A DNA stretch of 64,000 bases, taken from contig JAIYAZ010000105.1 of NCBI GenBank assembly GCA_027488755.1, positions 1-64,000 on the forward strand, given 5' to 3'. Of the stretch, positions 31,694 through 40,967 are shown piece by piece. The notes under the pieces are model-generated. The model was not told the DNA's origin. It did not search any database and saw only the letters and a program-made list of their open reading frames with translations. The position numbers and the translations under genes are program-made. Origin of the DNA: Verrucomicrobiaceae bacterium. Its GTDB lineage: Bacteria; Verrucomicrobiota; Verrucomicrobiia; Chthoniobacterales; JAATET01. Position 1 is the first letter of the stretch; every line of letters begins with the position of its first letter.

Positions 31694-32956
31694 ATGAATG
31701 TTCTTGTCGTTGGCTCGGGGGGACGGGAGCACGCGCTTGCGTGGAAAATCGCGAAGTCGCCCCGCGTGGAAAAGGTGTTCTGCGCCCCGGGCAACGCGGG
31801 CAGCGGCCGCTTCGGCGGCAACGTTCCGCTCGCCGCCTCGGACCACGCCGGGCTCATTGATTTCGCCCGCCGGGAGCGGGTGGGCCTCACCGTGATCGGG
31901 CCCGACGACGCGCTGGCGGCCGGCATCGTGGATGACTTTCGCGCGGCGGGGTTGCGGGCCTTCGGACCGGAGGCGGCCGCGGCGCGCCTCGAATCCTCGA
32001 AGGCCTTCGCGAAGGATTTCATGCGCCGCCACGGCATTCCCACGGCCGATTACCGCGAGTTCACCGACAGCGCGGAGGCGCGGGCGTATTGCGCCACGGC
32101 GAGTTACCCGCTCGTCGTGAAGGCCGATGGTCTCGCGCTCGGCAAGGGCGTGGTCATCGCCCAGGACATCGCCGAGGCCTGCGAGGCCATTCACCAATCG
32201 ATGGAGGCCGCCGTCTTTGGCGACGCCGGCCGGCGCGTGGTGATCGAGGAATTCCTCGTCGGCACGGAGTGCTCGATCCACGCGCTCATCGACGGCTCCA
32301 GCCACCTGCTGTTTCCCGACGCGCGCGACCACAAGCAGGCCTTCGACGGGAACGTGGGCCCGAACACGGGCGGCATGGGCACCGTCTCGCCCAGCGGCCG
32401 GCTGGACGACGCGCTACTCGAGCGCGTGCGCACCGAGGTGCTTGATCGCTTTGTGGCCGGGGCGAAGGCCGATGGGCTGGATTTTCGCGGCATGCTTTTC
32501 CCGGGGCTGATGCTTACGGCCGACGGCCCGAAGGTGCTCGAGTTCAACTGCCGCTGGGGCGATCCCGAGACGCAGGTGCTCGTGCGCCGGCTCGAGAGCG
32601 ACGTGGTCGATTTGCTCGAGGCCACGATCGACGGCACGCTGGCGTCCTGCGCCCCGACGTGGAGCGGGGAGACGGCGGTGTGCGTGATCCTCGCCTCCGG
32701 CGGCTACCCGGGGTCCTACCAAAAGGGTCTGCCCATCACCGGCATCGACCGCGCCGAGGCGCGGGACGGCGTGGTGGTCTTCCACGCGGGCACGACGGGG
32801 TCCCCCGACGGGCTGGTAACCAACGGCGGCCGCGTGCTCGGCGTCACCGCGCTGGGGGCCGACGTGGCGGCGGCGCGCGCCGCGGCCTACGCGGCGGCGG
32901 ACGAGATTCATTTTGCGAACGCGCAGCGTCGCAACGACATTGGCGTCGCCCCGTGA
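31694..32956 (+). CDS. purD: Phosphoribosylamine-glycine ligase
   Basis: The 420-residue ATP-grasp enzyme makes glycinamide ribonucleotide in purine synthesis. The N-terminus VLVVGSGGREHALAWKI, the nucleotide region PLVVKADGLALGKGVV, DHKQAFDGNVGPNTGGMG and the metal motif EFNCRWGDPETQ are all typical, and the length matches E. coli PurD. GTG of the following gene overlaps its TGA. No other purine genes are nearby. Confidence 0.97.
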   Translation: MNVLVVGSGGREHALAWKIAKSPRVEKVFCAPGNAGSGRFGGNVPLAASDHAGLIDFARRERVGLTVIGPDDALAAGIVDDFRAAGLRAFGPEAAAARLESSKAFAKDFMRRHGIPTADYREFTDSAEARAYCATASYPLVVKADGLALGKGVVIAQDIAEACEAIHQSMEAAVFGDAGRRVVIEEFLVGTECSIHALIDGSSHLLFPDARDHKQAFDGNVGPNTGGMGTVSPSGRLDDALLERVRTEVLDRFVAGAKADGLDFRGMLFPGLMLTADGPKVLEFNCRWGDPETQVLVRRLESDVVDLLEATIDGTLASCAPTWSGETAVCVILASGGYPGSYQKGLPITGIDRAEARDGVVVFHAGTTGSPDGLVTNGGRVLGVTALGADVAAARAAAYAAADEIHFANAQRRNDIGVAP

Positions 32957-34071
32957 AGATCCTGCGTTTGCTCCCCGTCCTCGCGCTCGGCGCCACCGCT
33001 TGGGCGCAGACGCCCGCGCCGAGTCCGGCGGCCTCCCCTTCGCCCAGCGCGGCTCCGTCGCCCTCGCCGAGCGCGACCCCCACGCCGCCGCCGACCCTCA
33101 CGCCGCGCGCGATCATCAACGTGCTGAGCGATTCGCAGCTCGATCAGGCCATCGCGAGCCTGAAGGCCACCTTTCTCGACGCGGGTCGCACGAACGACCG
33201 CGAGTTGCGCCGCGCCACGCTCGAGGGGCTTATCGACCGGCTGTCGCCCGGGGTGCTCATCAGCACGGAGTTTGCCGTCAAGCAGACGCCGGTCGCGCCG
33301 CCGTTCCTCGCGGAGATTCTCGACGCGCGCATCGGTTACGTGCGGCCCGGGGTGCTTGACCGCGAGGCGCTGGCCCAGCTCGATGCGGCGCTGGCGAGCT
33401 TCAACGCCAAGGGGCTGAAGGCGGCCATTCTCGACCTGCGCGGGGAACCGCCGGGGCGCGACTATGAGCTCGCGGCGGATTTTGCGCGGCGGTTCTCCCC
33501 GCGCGGTCGGGTGTTGTTTTCCATCGAAAAGCCCAGCGCGAAGCAGGAGCGGATTTTGACGGCGAGCGGTGATCCGGCGTTTGGCGGGATTCTGGTGATC
33601 CTCACCGACGCGGAGACGAGCGGGGCCGCGGAGGCGCTCGCCGCGACGCTGCGGCTGAACGCGAACGCGATGATCGTCGGGGCGACGACGCGCGGCGAGG
33701 CCGTGGAGTTCGCCGACGTGCCGCTGGGCGACGGGAAGCTGCTGCGCGTGGCGGTGGCCCAGGTTTCGCTGCCGGACGTGGGGCCGATTTTTCCCGGCGG
33801 GGTGAAGCCCGACATCGCCGCGGCGCTGCCGCCCGACGTGCAGGCCCGGATCTTCGCGCAGACGAAGGAGAAGGGCGTGAGCCAGTTTGTGTTTGAGAGC
33901 GAGCGGCCGCACCTCAATGAGGCCGCGCTGGTGAGCAACACCAATCCCGAGCTGGACCCCGCCGTCGTGCGCGGCGGCAAGCGCGACGAGGTGTGGGACA
34001 CCGTGCTGCAGCGGGCGGTGGATCTCGTCACCGCCATCAGCTTTTACCACGACCGCCCGGACAAGCCGTGA
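32953..34071 (+). CDS. Exported S41 (C-terminal processing) peptidase-like protein, catalytic pair missing
   Basis: The 372-residue protein has a signal peptide (1-19), a Pro-Ser-Thr linker (20-50), a helical segment and an S41-like core: KAAILDLRGEPPG, GGILVILTDAETSGAAEAL and IVGATTRGE. In CtpA-type peptidases the matching segment reads SASASE with Ser as nucleophile and a Lys 25 residues later in TFGKG. Without gaps these positions are Gly224 and Glu249 here, so proteolysis is unlikely. GTGA overlap with purD. It may bind peptides in the periplasm; that is inference. Confidence 0.75.
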   Translation: MKILRLLPVLALGATAWAQTPAPSPAASPSPSAAPSPSPSATPTPPPTLTPRAIINVLSDSQLDQAIASLKATFLDAGRTNDRELRRATLEGLIDRLSPGVLISTEFAVKQTPVAPPFLAEILDARIGYVRPGVLDREALAQLDAALASFNAKGLKAAILDLRGEPPGRDYELAADFARRFSPRGRVLFSIEKPSAKQERILTASGDPAFGGILVILTDAETSGAAEALAATLRLNANAMIVGATTRGEAVEFADVPLGDGKLLRVAVAQVSLPDVGPIFPGGVKPDIAAALPPDVQARIFAQTKEKGVSQFVFESERPHLNEAALVSNTNPELDPAVVRGGKRDEVWDTVLQRAVDLVTAISFYHDRPDKP

Positions 34072-34084
34072 GCGGGGGGTGCCC

Positions 34085-35242
34085 TTAGCCGAGCCGGACG
34101 GCGCGGGTCTTGTCGAGCTTGAGGATGCCGGTGGTGCCGGCGTCGAGGGGCGCTTTCGGGTCGGTGATTTTTTCGCCGTTGAGCTGGATGCTGCCCTGTT
34201 CGACGAGGCGGCGCACGTCGCTGCGGGAGCGGGTGGCGCCGAGGCTGGCGAAGGCGGCGACGACGTTCGAGACGAGGTCCTGCCCGGGCAGGAGCGCGAA
34301 GGTGGGGAGGTCGGCGCTGGCGAGGTCGCGCTGGCTGAAGCGGGCGTTGAAGTCCTCGAGCGCGTGGGCGGCGTCGGCCTCGGAGTGGAAGCGGGCGACG
34401 ATGCGGCGGGCGAGTTCCTTCTTGGCCACCATGGGGTGGGTGTCCGCGGCGAGCGATTCGTTGAGGAGAAGCTCGTAGTAGCCGGCCATCGCGGCGTCGG
34501 GGATGGACATGAGCTTGCCGAACATGGAGACGGGCGGCTCGGTGACGCCGACGGAGTTGCCGAGGCTTTTGCTCATCTTCTGCGTGCCGTCGAGGCCGAC
34601 GAGGATGGGGAGCATCATGGCGACCTGCTGGGGCTGGCCTTCCTCGCGCTGGAGGTCGCGGCCGACCATGATGTTGAAGAGCTGGTCGGTGCCGCCGAGT
34701 TCGATGTCGGCCTGGATTTGCACGGAGTCCCAGCCCTGCATGATGGGGTATTGGATTTCGTGGGCGCGGACGGGCAGGCCGCGGTCGAGGCGGTCGCGGA
34801 AGTCCTCGCGCTGGAGCATCTGCTGGAGGGTGACGCGGCTGTTGAGGCGGATGACCTCCTCGAAGCTCATCATTTCGAACCATTCGCCGTTGAAGACGAC
34901 GCGGGTGCGGGCGGGGTCGAGAATTTTGAAGGCCTGCTCCTGGTAGGTTTTGGCGTTGGCCATGACCTCGTCGTGCGTGAGCTGGGGGCGGGTGGCGGAG
35001 CGGCCGCTGGGGTCGCCGATCATGGCGGTGAAGTCGCCGATGATGAGGATGGCCTGGTGGCCGAGTTCCTGGAACTGGCGGAGCTTGGTGAGGCCGACGG
35101 TGTGGCCGAGGTGGATGTCGGGCGCGGTGGGATCCACGCCGAGCTTCACGCGCAGGGGGCGGCCCTCGGCGAGCTTTTTGCGGAGCTCGTCGGGGCTGAG
35201 AACCTGGGCGCAGTTGCGGAGGAGGTCGGGCAGGGGGTCCAT
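34085..35242 (-). CDS. tyrS: Tyrosyl-tRNA synthetase
   Basis: The 385-residue class I synthetase has DPTAPDIHLGH (HIGH motif, 44-47), IGDFTAMIGDPSGRS, the tyrosine-binding QYPIMQGWDSVQIQADIELGGTDQ region (two parts), the KMSKS loop and a C-terminal S4 RNA-binding domain (RSRSDVRRLVEQGSIQLNGE). The sequence type is that of the TyrZ-like group seen in many Gram-negative phyla. It ends a leftward run of secreted-protein genes that starts at 38301, 13 bp after its neighbour. Confidence 0.96.
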   Translation of the reverse strand: MDPLPDLLRNCAQVLSPDELRKKLAEGRPLRVKLGVDPTAPDIHLGHTVGLTKLRQFQELGHQAILIIGDFTAMIGDPSGRSATRPQLTHDEVMANAKTYQEQAFKILDPARTRVVFNGEWFEMMSFEEVIRLNSRVTLQQMLQREDFRDRLDRGLPVRAHEIQYPIMQGWDSVQIQADIELGGTDQLFNIMVGRDLQREEGQPQQVAMMLPILVGLDGTQKMSKSLGNSVGVTEPPVSMFGKLMSIPDAAMAGYYELLLNESLAADTHPMVAKKELARRIVARFHSEADAAHALEDFNARFSQRDLASADLPTFALLPGQDLVSNVVAAFASLGATRSRSDVRRLVEQGSIQLNGEKITDPKAPLDAGTTGILKLDKTRAVRLG

Positions 35243-35255
35243 GGGGGCGGGGAGA

Positions 35256-35807
35256 TTAGTTGCTCTTCCCCTTGTTGAGCAAGTCGCGCACGTCGTCGAT
35301 GGTGAGATCCTTCTGGAGGTTCTGCGTGAATTGATCGAGGCCCTTCTGGGTTTTGCCGGGCACGAGGTAGGGGCGGGGCTGGGTGCCGGCGGCGGTGGTG
35401 TTGCCGGTGGCGAAGGCGCGGGGGGCCTGGGATTCGTTGGTCTGGAATTGGCCGGTGCGGTAGGCGGAGCCCGCGGCGCGGTCGGTTTTGTTTTCCAGCG
35501 CGGATTCGCCGGCGGCGAAGACCTTGCGGCCGAACCAGGGGTTTTTGAGGCCGAAGAAGGAGCGGGTGACGAATTCGCGGCTGGGGGCGGCCTTGATGTC
35601 GCCGTAGCTGTTGGCGGCGAATTTTTTCGTGCCGTAGGCGGGCACGGAGAAGGCCTGGTTTTGCATCGGGTTCACGCGCGTGCTGTCGGGCCGGGCGCTT
35701 TCGATGCGGGCGAGCATGCCCTGCTCCTGTTCCTGGGCGGACGCGGGGGCGGTGCCGGCGAGGAATCCGGCAGCGACGAGGAGAAGCGGCAGGAGGCGGA
35801 GGGGCAT
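35256..35807 (-). CDS. Secreted protein of unknown function
   Basis: A 183-residue protein with a signal peptide (about 1-23, cleavage near ASAQE). The mature protein is hydrophilic, rich in Asn, Gln, Arg and Phe, and ends in a helical segment (FTQNLQKDLTIDDVRDLLNKGK). No domain is recognised. The ATG at 35807 is used; a GTG at 35816 is possible. It lies 13 bp upstream of tyrS on the same strand. Confidence 0.7.
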   Translation of the reverse strand: MPLRLLPLLLVAAGFLAGTAPASAQEQEQGMLARIESARPDSTRVNPMQNQAFSVPAYGTKKFAANSYGDIKAAPSREFVTRSFFGLKNPWFGRKVFAAGESALENKTDRAAGSAYRTGQFQTNESQAPRAFATGNTTAAGTQPRPYLVPGKTQKGLDQFTQNLQKDLTIDDVRDLLNKGKSN

Positions 35808-35860
35808 GGGTTGCACGGTAAGGCCGCCGTGGCGGGGGACGCAAGCGGGGCGTGGCGCGG

Positions 35861-36532
35861 TTACTGGCCGAGGCCGGGCACCTTGGGTGCGGCCATGGTC
35901 TGGTAACCGGCGGGGATGCGGAAGGTGGAGTCGGGGACGGATTGCTCCTTGATGGAGAGGACGGTCATGGTCGAGGAGCCGGCTTCCCGGGACTTCACGA
36001 TCGTGCGGATGGGGAAGCCGGGGAAGTCGCTGCCGTCGGCGAGCGCGGCCTTCAAGGGGTCGGCGCCGCCGGAGAGCTGGCTCATTTGCTTGAGGAGGGT
36101 TTTCTGGGCGGGGACTTCCGTTTTGGTGATCCAGTAGGTGAGGTCGAGGCCCTGGAAGCTGCCGGTGTATTCCTCGCAGGGGTAGCCGCTGATGGTCTCG
36201 GTGCGGCCGGTGGGCTTGAGATTCGGCTTCTGGCTGGACTGGGCGGCGGCGGCGCGGGCGGCGTCGAGCATGGCCTTCGGCAGCGGCATGGCCATGCGCT
36301 GGGCGTGGAGGAGGGTGGTGATGGTGCCGGCCTTGAAGTCGACGATGCTGCTGAGCTGGTCGCCGATGTCCATGCGGGCGTTCTCGCCTTCGAGCGTCAT
36401 CGTGAGTTTGGTTTTCCCGGGCATGGGGCCGCCGGTTTGGTTGGCCTCCTGGATGAGGACGACGCCGGCGTCGGCGCGGACGGCGAGGGCGAGAAGAAGC
36501 GCCGCGGCGAGGGAGGCGGTCGGGCGGAACAT
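35861..36532 (-). CDS. Exported protein, DUF4412-like
   Basis: A 223-residue protein with a signal peptide (1-22) and a beta-rich body. The ordered features (KTKLTMTLEGENARMDIG, then ISGYPCEEYTG, then a late TMTVLSIKEQSVPDSTF) recall DUF4412 and LolA/LppX-like antiparallel sheet proteins, which bind lipids or lipoproteins in the periplasm. The resemblance is by pattern only. It sits between the ACT gene and a secreted protein gene, all leftward. Confidence 0.68.
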   Translation of the reverse strand: MFRPTASLAAALLLALAVRADAGVVLIQEANQTGGPMPGKTKLTMTLEGENARMDIGDQLSSIVDFKAGTITTLLHAQRMAMPLPKAMLDAARAAAAQSSQKPNLKPTGRTETISGYPCEEYTGSFQGLDLTYWITKTEVPAQKTLLKQMSQLSGGADPLKAALADGSDFPGFPIRTIVKSREAGSSTMTVLSIKEQSVPDSTFRIPAGYQTMAAPKVPGLGQ

Positions 36533-36551
36533 GGCGGCGCGGGGCGGGATT

Positions 36552-37016
36552 CTAGCGCGAGAGGTCGGCCTGGCGCAGGACGGGGAAGCCGTCGCCGCGG
36601 AGGACGGCGGACGCGCATTCGATGTCGTCGACGTTGAGCGCGAGCACGGCGCGGCCGCGGGGGCGGATGAGCAGCGGGTAGCTGAAGAGGACGTTGACTT
36701 CGGCCTTGAGCAGGGCGGCGAGGACGTTCGGCAGGTCAACGGCGCCTTCCTTGAGTTCGGTGACGAGGATTTCCGAGACGCTGTGCGGGATGTCGTTTTC
36801 CTCGAAGAGGTATTCGACGCGGTCGGGGTCGCTGACGATGAAGCGGCAGATGGAGCTCTCGGCGGAGTCCTGGATGCTGAGGGCGAGCACGATGATGTTG
36901 TGTTCGCCGAGGAGTTTGACGACCTCAAGGAGGGCGCCGACTTTGTTGTCGAGGAAGACGGAGAAGTGCCGCACTCCCTCGCTGTTGATTCCTTCGGTCG
37001 TAAGCGCTTCGGGCAT
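36552..37016 (-). CDS. Tandem ACT-domain protein
   Basis: The 154-residue cytoplasmic protein consists of two ACT-like repeats (about 15-80 and 90-150), seen in VRHFSVFLDNKVGALLEVVK and VDLPNVLAALLKAEVNVLFS. ACT pairs bind amino acids and regulate enzymes. No enzyme domain is attached and no amino-acid biosynthesis gene is near, so its target is unknown. Start and the upstream stop overlap by one base (TAATG). Confidence 0.85.
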   Translation of the reverse strand: MPEALTTEGINSEGVRHFSVFLDNKVGALLEVVKLLGEHNIIVLALSIQDSAESSICRFIVSDPDRVEYLFEENDIPHSVSEILVTELKEGAVDLPNVLAALLKAEVNVLFSYPLLIRPRGRAVLALNVDDIECASAVLRGDGFPVLRQADLSR

Positions 37017-37480
37017 TATTTGTAGCTGTAGAGAAAACAGACCGGGCCTTTTTCACCCTCGGCGAGGGTGACGCGCACCAGGTGCTTGCCGCTGACGGTG
37101 GCGACCACGCCGGCGGCGGCGCTGGCGCCCTCGGAGTAACTTTGCTGCGGGACGGGCTTGCCGTCCTCGCCGAAGACGCGGACTTCGAGCTTGCGCGCGG
37201 GGCTCACGCCGGCGGCGCAGAACCAGTATTCGTTGCCGGCGAAAAGGTTGACCTCGATGAGTTCGCTTTTGCCGGGCTCGAGCTCGGCGAAGTAGTAGCC
37301 GTCGCGAATTTTGTAGCCGTCGTTGGAGAAGGCGCCGGCGAGTTCGAGGGCGGCGCTGCGGGTGGCGGCGGGGGCGGAGTCGCCCGCGGTTTCGGCGGTC
37401 TCTGCCGGGGTCGGGCTCTGGGCGGCGAGGGGGCCGGCGGCCAGGAGCAGCAGCGGAAGGATGAGGCGCAGGGGCTTCAT
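37016..37480 (-). CDS. Secreted protein of unknown function
   Basis: A 154-residue protein with a signal peptide (1-20, cleavage LAA-QS), a Thr/Ala-rich linker and a compact beta domain (about 50-154, containing GYYFAELEPGKSELIEVNLF and a Cys pair). The shape suggests a small exported domain. It overlaps the upstream gene by 4 bp (ATGA) and abuts the ACT gene, so the cluster is one operon. Confidence 0.7.
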   Translation of the reverse strand: MKPLRLILPLLLLAAGPLAAQSPTPAETAETAGDSAPAATRSAALELAGAFSNDGYKIRDGYYFAELEPGKSELIEVNLFAGNEYWFCAAGVSPARKLEVRVFGEDGKPVPQQSYSEGASAAAGVVATVSGKHLVRVTLAEGEKGPVCFLYSYK

Positions 37481-38301
37481 GGCGCGGGGGTCGGGGTGGG
37501 GGCCGGGGCTCCGCTGATGGCGTCGATCAGCGTGCTGGTGGTTTTCTGGATGGATTTGACGGTTTCGGCGGAGGGCGGCTCGGTGGGGGCGACGGCGGCC
37601 TTGATTTCGAGCAGGCCGTTGCGGACCTGGGCGACGAGGGGATCGCCCTTGAGGCGGGGGGGGAGGGCGTCGAGGCGGGCGACGAGGATTTCGACGACGG
37701 CCGGCTGGCGGAGGAGGCGCGCGTTTTCGGGGAGGTAGGTGGTCTGGATGACGCTGCTGGCGGCCTGCACGCCGCGGAGCCAGGCGCCGATGGTGACGAG
37801 GGCGATGAGGTCCTCGTCCTTTTGCGCGGCCATCTGGAGCTTCACCTCGTTTTCGGTGGCGTCGAGTTCCTCCTTGAGGGCGCTCCAGTCGTTGTTCTCG
37901 GCGAAGTCGGCGAGGCTGTTGCCGCGGGCGAGGATGCTATGGGAGACGCCGAGACCCTTGGCGAGCTCGATGATGTCCTTGCCGGTGTTTTTGACCTGCT
38001 GGCCGTCCTGGGCTTCGACGGCGATGAAGCCGTCGGCGACGCGGACGCCGAGATTGAGGGAGGTTTGCGCGCGGTTCGCGGTGTTGAGGGGGCCGGCCTT
38101 GCGGGCGGCGAGCTGGGACCAGTTGGGGCGGTCGACCTTGTTGATGGCGGCAAAAAATTCCCCGGGGGTCGGCAGCGAGACCTCGTCGAGGACGATGGTC
38201 GCCTTCATCTCGGCCGGAGTGAGGGCGTCGTCCGCCGCGGAGAGGGGGCCGGCAGCGCCCAGCGCAAGGGCCAGCCAGACAAGATGCATTCCCGATCGCA
38301 T
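37477..38301 (-). CDS. Secreted helical protein of unknown function
   Basis: A 274-residue protein with a signal peptide (about 1-22), a mostly helical body and an Ala-Pro-Thr tail. It includes FFAAINKVDRPNWSQLAARK and IIELAKGLGVSHSILARGNS (residues about 47-130) but no known domain. It is the first gene of the leftward run that ends in tyrS. The ATG at 38301 leaves a 112-bp gap to the divergent hrpB gene, where the operon promoter must lie. Confidence 0.7.
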   Translation of the reverse strand: MRSGMHLVWLALALGAAGPLSAADDALTPAEMKATIVLDEVSLPTPGEFFAAINKVDRPNWSQLAARKAGPLNTANRAQTSLNLGVRVADGFIAVEAQDGQQVKNTGKDIIELAKGLGVSHSILARGNSLADFAENNDWSALKEELDATENEVKLQMAAQKDEDLIALVTIGAWLRGVQAASSVIQTTYLPENARLLRQPAVVEILVARLDALPPRLKGDPLVAQVRNGLLEIKAAVAPTEPPSAETVKSIQKTTSTLIDAISGAPAPTPTPAP

Positions 38302-38413
38302 TGGCGGAAACCTAGCGAAAGCCTCCCGGGCATGCCAGCGCGAACCGCGGGGAAAACGCGGCGGCGGGACATTCTGTTCGCGCCACGGGGCGGGAGCGGG
38401 TAAAGCGTGCCGG

Positions 38414-40942
38414 GTGAGCGAGTCGTTGCTGCCGATTTACGAGATCCGGGATGCGCTGGTGGAGCGGTTGACGCGGGGGTCCCGGTTGGTGCTGCGGGCG
38501 CCGACGGGCTCGGGCAAGTCGACGCAGGTGCCGCAGATGCTGCTGGATGCGGGGCTGCTGGGCGAGGGGGGGCAGGTGATCGTGCTGCAGCCGCGGCGGC
38601 TGGCCGCGCGGATGCTGGCGGCGCGGGTGGCGCACGAGCGGGCGGTGCGGCTGGGCGAGGAGGTGGGGTATCAGATCCGGCTGGATAATGTTTCCGGTCC
38701 GCGCACGCGCATTCTCTACGTGACCGAGGGCATCCTGCTGCGCCGGATGCTGGCGGATCCGACGCTGCGCGGGGTGGCGGCGATTGTTTTCGATGAGTTT
38801 CACGAGCGGCATTTGTTCGGCGATCTGTCGCTGGCGCAGGCGCTGGCGTTGCAGGAGGGCCGGCGGCCCGATCTCAAGCTGATCGTGATGTCCGCGACGC
38901 TGCAGGGCGGCGCGCTGGCGGACTACCTCGCGCCGTGCGAGGTGCTCGAGTCCGCGGGGCGCACGTTTCCGGTGGAGATCGAGTTTCTGGACCGCGAGCC
39001 GCAGGAGGAGCCGGTGTGGGAGCGGGCGGCGGAGGCGGTGGCGCGGGCGTTTCCCGCGGCGGCGGGGAATGCGCTGGTCTTCATGCCGGGAGCCTACGAA
39101 ATCCAGCGCACGATTCAGGCCATTCAGCACCGGCTCGGGGCGGCGGTGCCCGTGCTGCCGCTGCACGGCGAGCTGCCGCCCGACGCGCAGGATCTCGCGG
39201 TGGCGGCGGGCGGGGCGCGGCGGGTGATTGTTTCGACGAACGTGGCGGAGACCTCGCTGACGATCCAGGACGTGACGCTGGTGGTCGACGCGGGGCTGGC
39301 GCGCGTGGCCCGCTTCGACGCGCACCGCGGCATCAACACGCTTTACGTCGAGAAGGTCAGCCATGCGTCGGCGGATCAGCGCGCGGGCCGGGCGGGCCGC
39401 ACCGCGCCGGGCCGCTGCCTGCGTCTGTGGACGCGCCGCGACCACGAGCAGCGGCCGGCGGCGGAGCTGCCGGAGATCAAGCGGCTGGACCTCGCGGAGA
39501 CCGTGCTGACGCTGAAGGCGGCCGGGGTGGGGGATTTGCGGGCGTTTCGCTGGCTGGAGCCGCCGGATGCGCGCGGGCTGGAGCGGGCGGAGACTTTGCT
39601 GCGCGATCTCGGGGCGCTGGACGGGGAGGCGGGCGCGATCACGCCCGTGGGGCGGCGGATGCTTTCGTTCCCGGTGCATCCGCGGTATGCGCGGATGTTC
39701 CTCGCCGCGCAGGAGCTTGGCTGCGTGCGGGCGGCGGCGCTGATCGCGGCGATCACGCAATCGCGCGGGATGCTTTTGCGGGCGGACAAGCGCACGGAGG
39801 AGCAGCGCGAGGAGGCGTTTGGCGAGGGGATTTCGGATTTCCAGATCCTGATGCGGGCGTGGGCGTGGGCGGAGCGGCAGGGGTATCGCGTGGATGCGTG
39901 CCGCCGGCTGGCCGTGCATGCGGATGCGGCCCGGCAGGTGGGGAAGTTGTTTGAGCAATTCCTCGGAATCGCGAAGGGCGAGGGGCTCGATGTCGCGGCG
40001 CGTCCGGCGGAGGATGCGGCGATCGCGCGGTGTGTGCTGGCGGGGTTCGCGGATCAGGTGGCGCGCCGGCGCAGCATGGGCACGCTTGCGTGTGACATTG
40101 TGCATGGTCGCCGGGGCCTGCTGGCACGCGGCAGCGTGGCGCAGGGGAGCCGGCTGATCGTGGCGGCGGAGATCAACGACATCGAGAAGCGCGAGGGGGA
40201 TGCGCAGGTGACGCTGAATCTGGCGACGGAGATCGAGGAGGCGTGGCTGCGCGAGATGTTTCCGGGGGATTTTGCGGAGCGGATGGAGGTGTGCTTTGAC
40301 TCGGCGCAGAATCGCGTGGTCGAGCGGCGGGAGAAAATTTTCCGCGATCTTGTGCTGGAGTCGCGCGACCGCGACGCGGAGCCGTCGGCGGCGGCCTCGG
40401 CGTGCCTGGCGGAGCAGGTGCTGGAGGGCAATCTCGTGCTGCGGGAGTGGAACGACGCGATCGAGCAATGGATCGTGCGCGTGAACCGGCTGGCGGCGTG
40501 GATGCCGGATCTCGGCCTGCCGCCGATCGGTCCGGGCGAGCGGGAGTTGTTGATCCACGAGGCGTGCGCGGGGGCGACGTGCTACCGCGACATCAAGGAC
40601 CGGCCGGTGCGCGAGACGGTGCGCGGCTGGTTGACGCCGGCCCAGCAGCAGATGGTGGAGAAGTTTGCGCCGGAGCGGGTGGATCTGCCCGGGGGGCGGC
40701 GGGCGAAGGTGGTGTATGACGCGGACGCGGATCCGACCATTGCCGCGCGCATTCAGGAGCTTTACGGATTGGAGGGCGCGCTGAAGATCGCGGGCGGCCG
40801 GGTGGCGCTGACGATTCAGGTGCTCGCGCCGAACATGCGGCCGGTGCAGGTCACGCGGGATCTGGCCAATTTCTGGGTCGAGGCGTATCCGAAGCTCAAG
40901 ACGCAGCTTTCGCGGCAATACCCCCGGCACGAGTGGCGCTAG
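38414..40942 (+). CDS. hrpB: ATP-dependent RNA helicase HrpB
   Basis: The 842-residue DEAH-type helicase has LRAPTGSGKSTQVPQMLL (Walker A), the DExH box as FDEFHERH, SATLQGG (motif III), NVAETSLTI (motif V) and QRAGRAGRT (motif VI), followed by the HrpB-specific C-terminal region. Start is the GTG at 38414. Bacterial HrpB is a putative helicase of poorly known role. It is divergent from the secreted-protein operon and convergent with the prepilin gene. Confidence 0.95.
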   Translation: MSESLLPIYEIRDALVERLTRGSRLVLRAPTGSGKSTQVPQMLLDAGLLGEGGQVIVLQPRRLAARMLAARVAHERAVRLGEEVGYQIRLDNVSGPRTRILYVTEGILLRRMLADPTLRGVAAIVFDEFHERHLFGDLSLAQALALQEGRRPDLKLIVMSATLQGGALADYLAPCEVLESAGRTFPVEIEFLDREPQEEPVWERAAEAVARAFPAAAGNALVFMPGAYEIQRTIQAIQHRLGAAVPVLPLHGELPPDAQDLAVAAGGARRVIVSTNVAETSLTIQDVTLVVDAGLARVARFDAHRGINTLYVEKVSHASADQRAGRAGRTAPGRCLRLWTRRDHEQRPAAELPEIKRLDLAETVLTLKAAGVGDLRAFRWLEPPDARGLERAETLLRDLGALDGEAGAITPVGRRMLSFPVHPRYARMFLAAQELGCVRAAALIAAITQSRGMLLRADKRTEEQREEAFGEGISDFQILMRAWAWAERQGYRVDACRRLAVHADAARQVGKLFEQFLGIAKGEGLDVAARPAEDAAIARCVLAGFADQVARRRSMGTLACDIVHGRRGLLARGSVAQGSRLIVAAEINDIEKREGDAQVTLNLATEIEEAWLREMFPGDFAERMEVCFDSAQNRVVERREKIFRDLVLESRDRDAEPSAAASACLAEQVLEGNLVLREWNDAIEQWIVRVNRLAAWMPDLGLPPIGPGERELLIHEACAGATCYRDIKDRPVRETVRGWLTPAQQQMVEKFAPERVDLPGGRRAKVVYDADADPTIAARIQELYGLEGALKIAGGRVALTIQVLAPNMRPVQVTRDLANFWVEAYPKLKTQLSRQYPRHEWR

Positions 40943-40967
40943 CGGGCGGGAGGTTCCTGCGGCGGCC

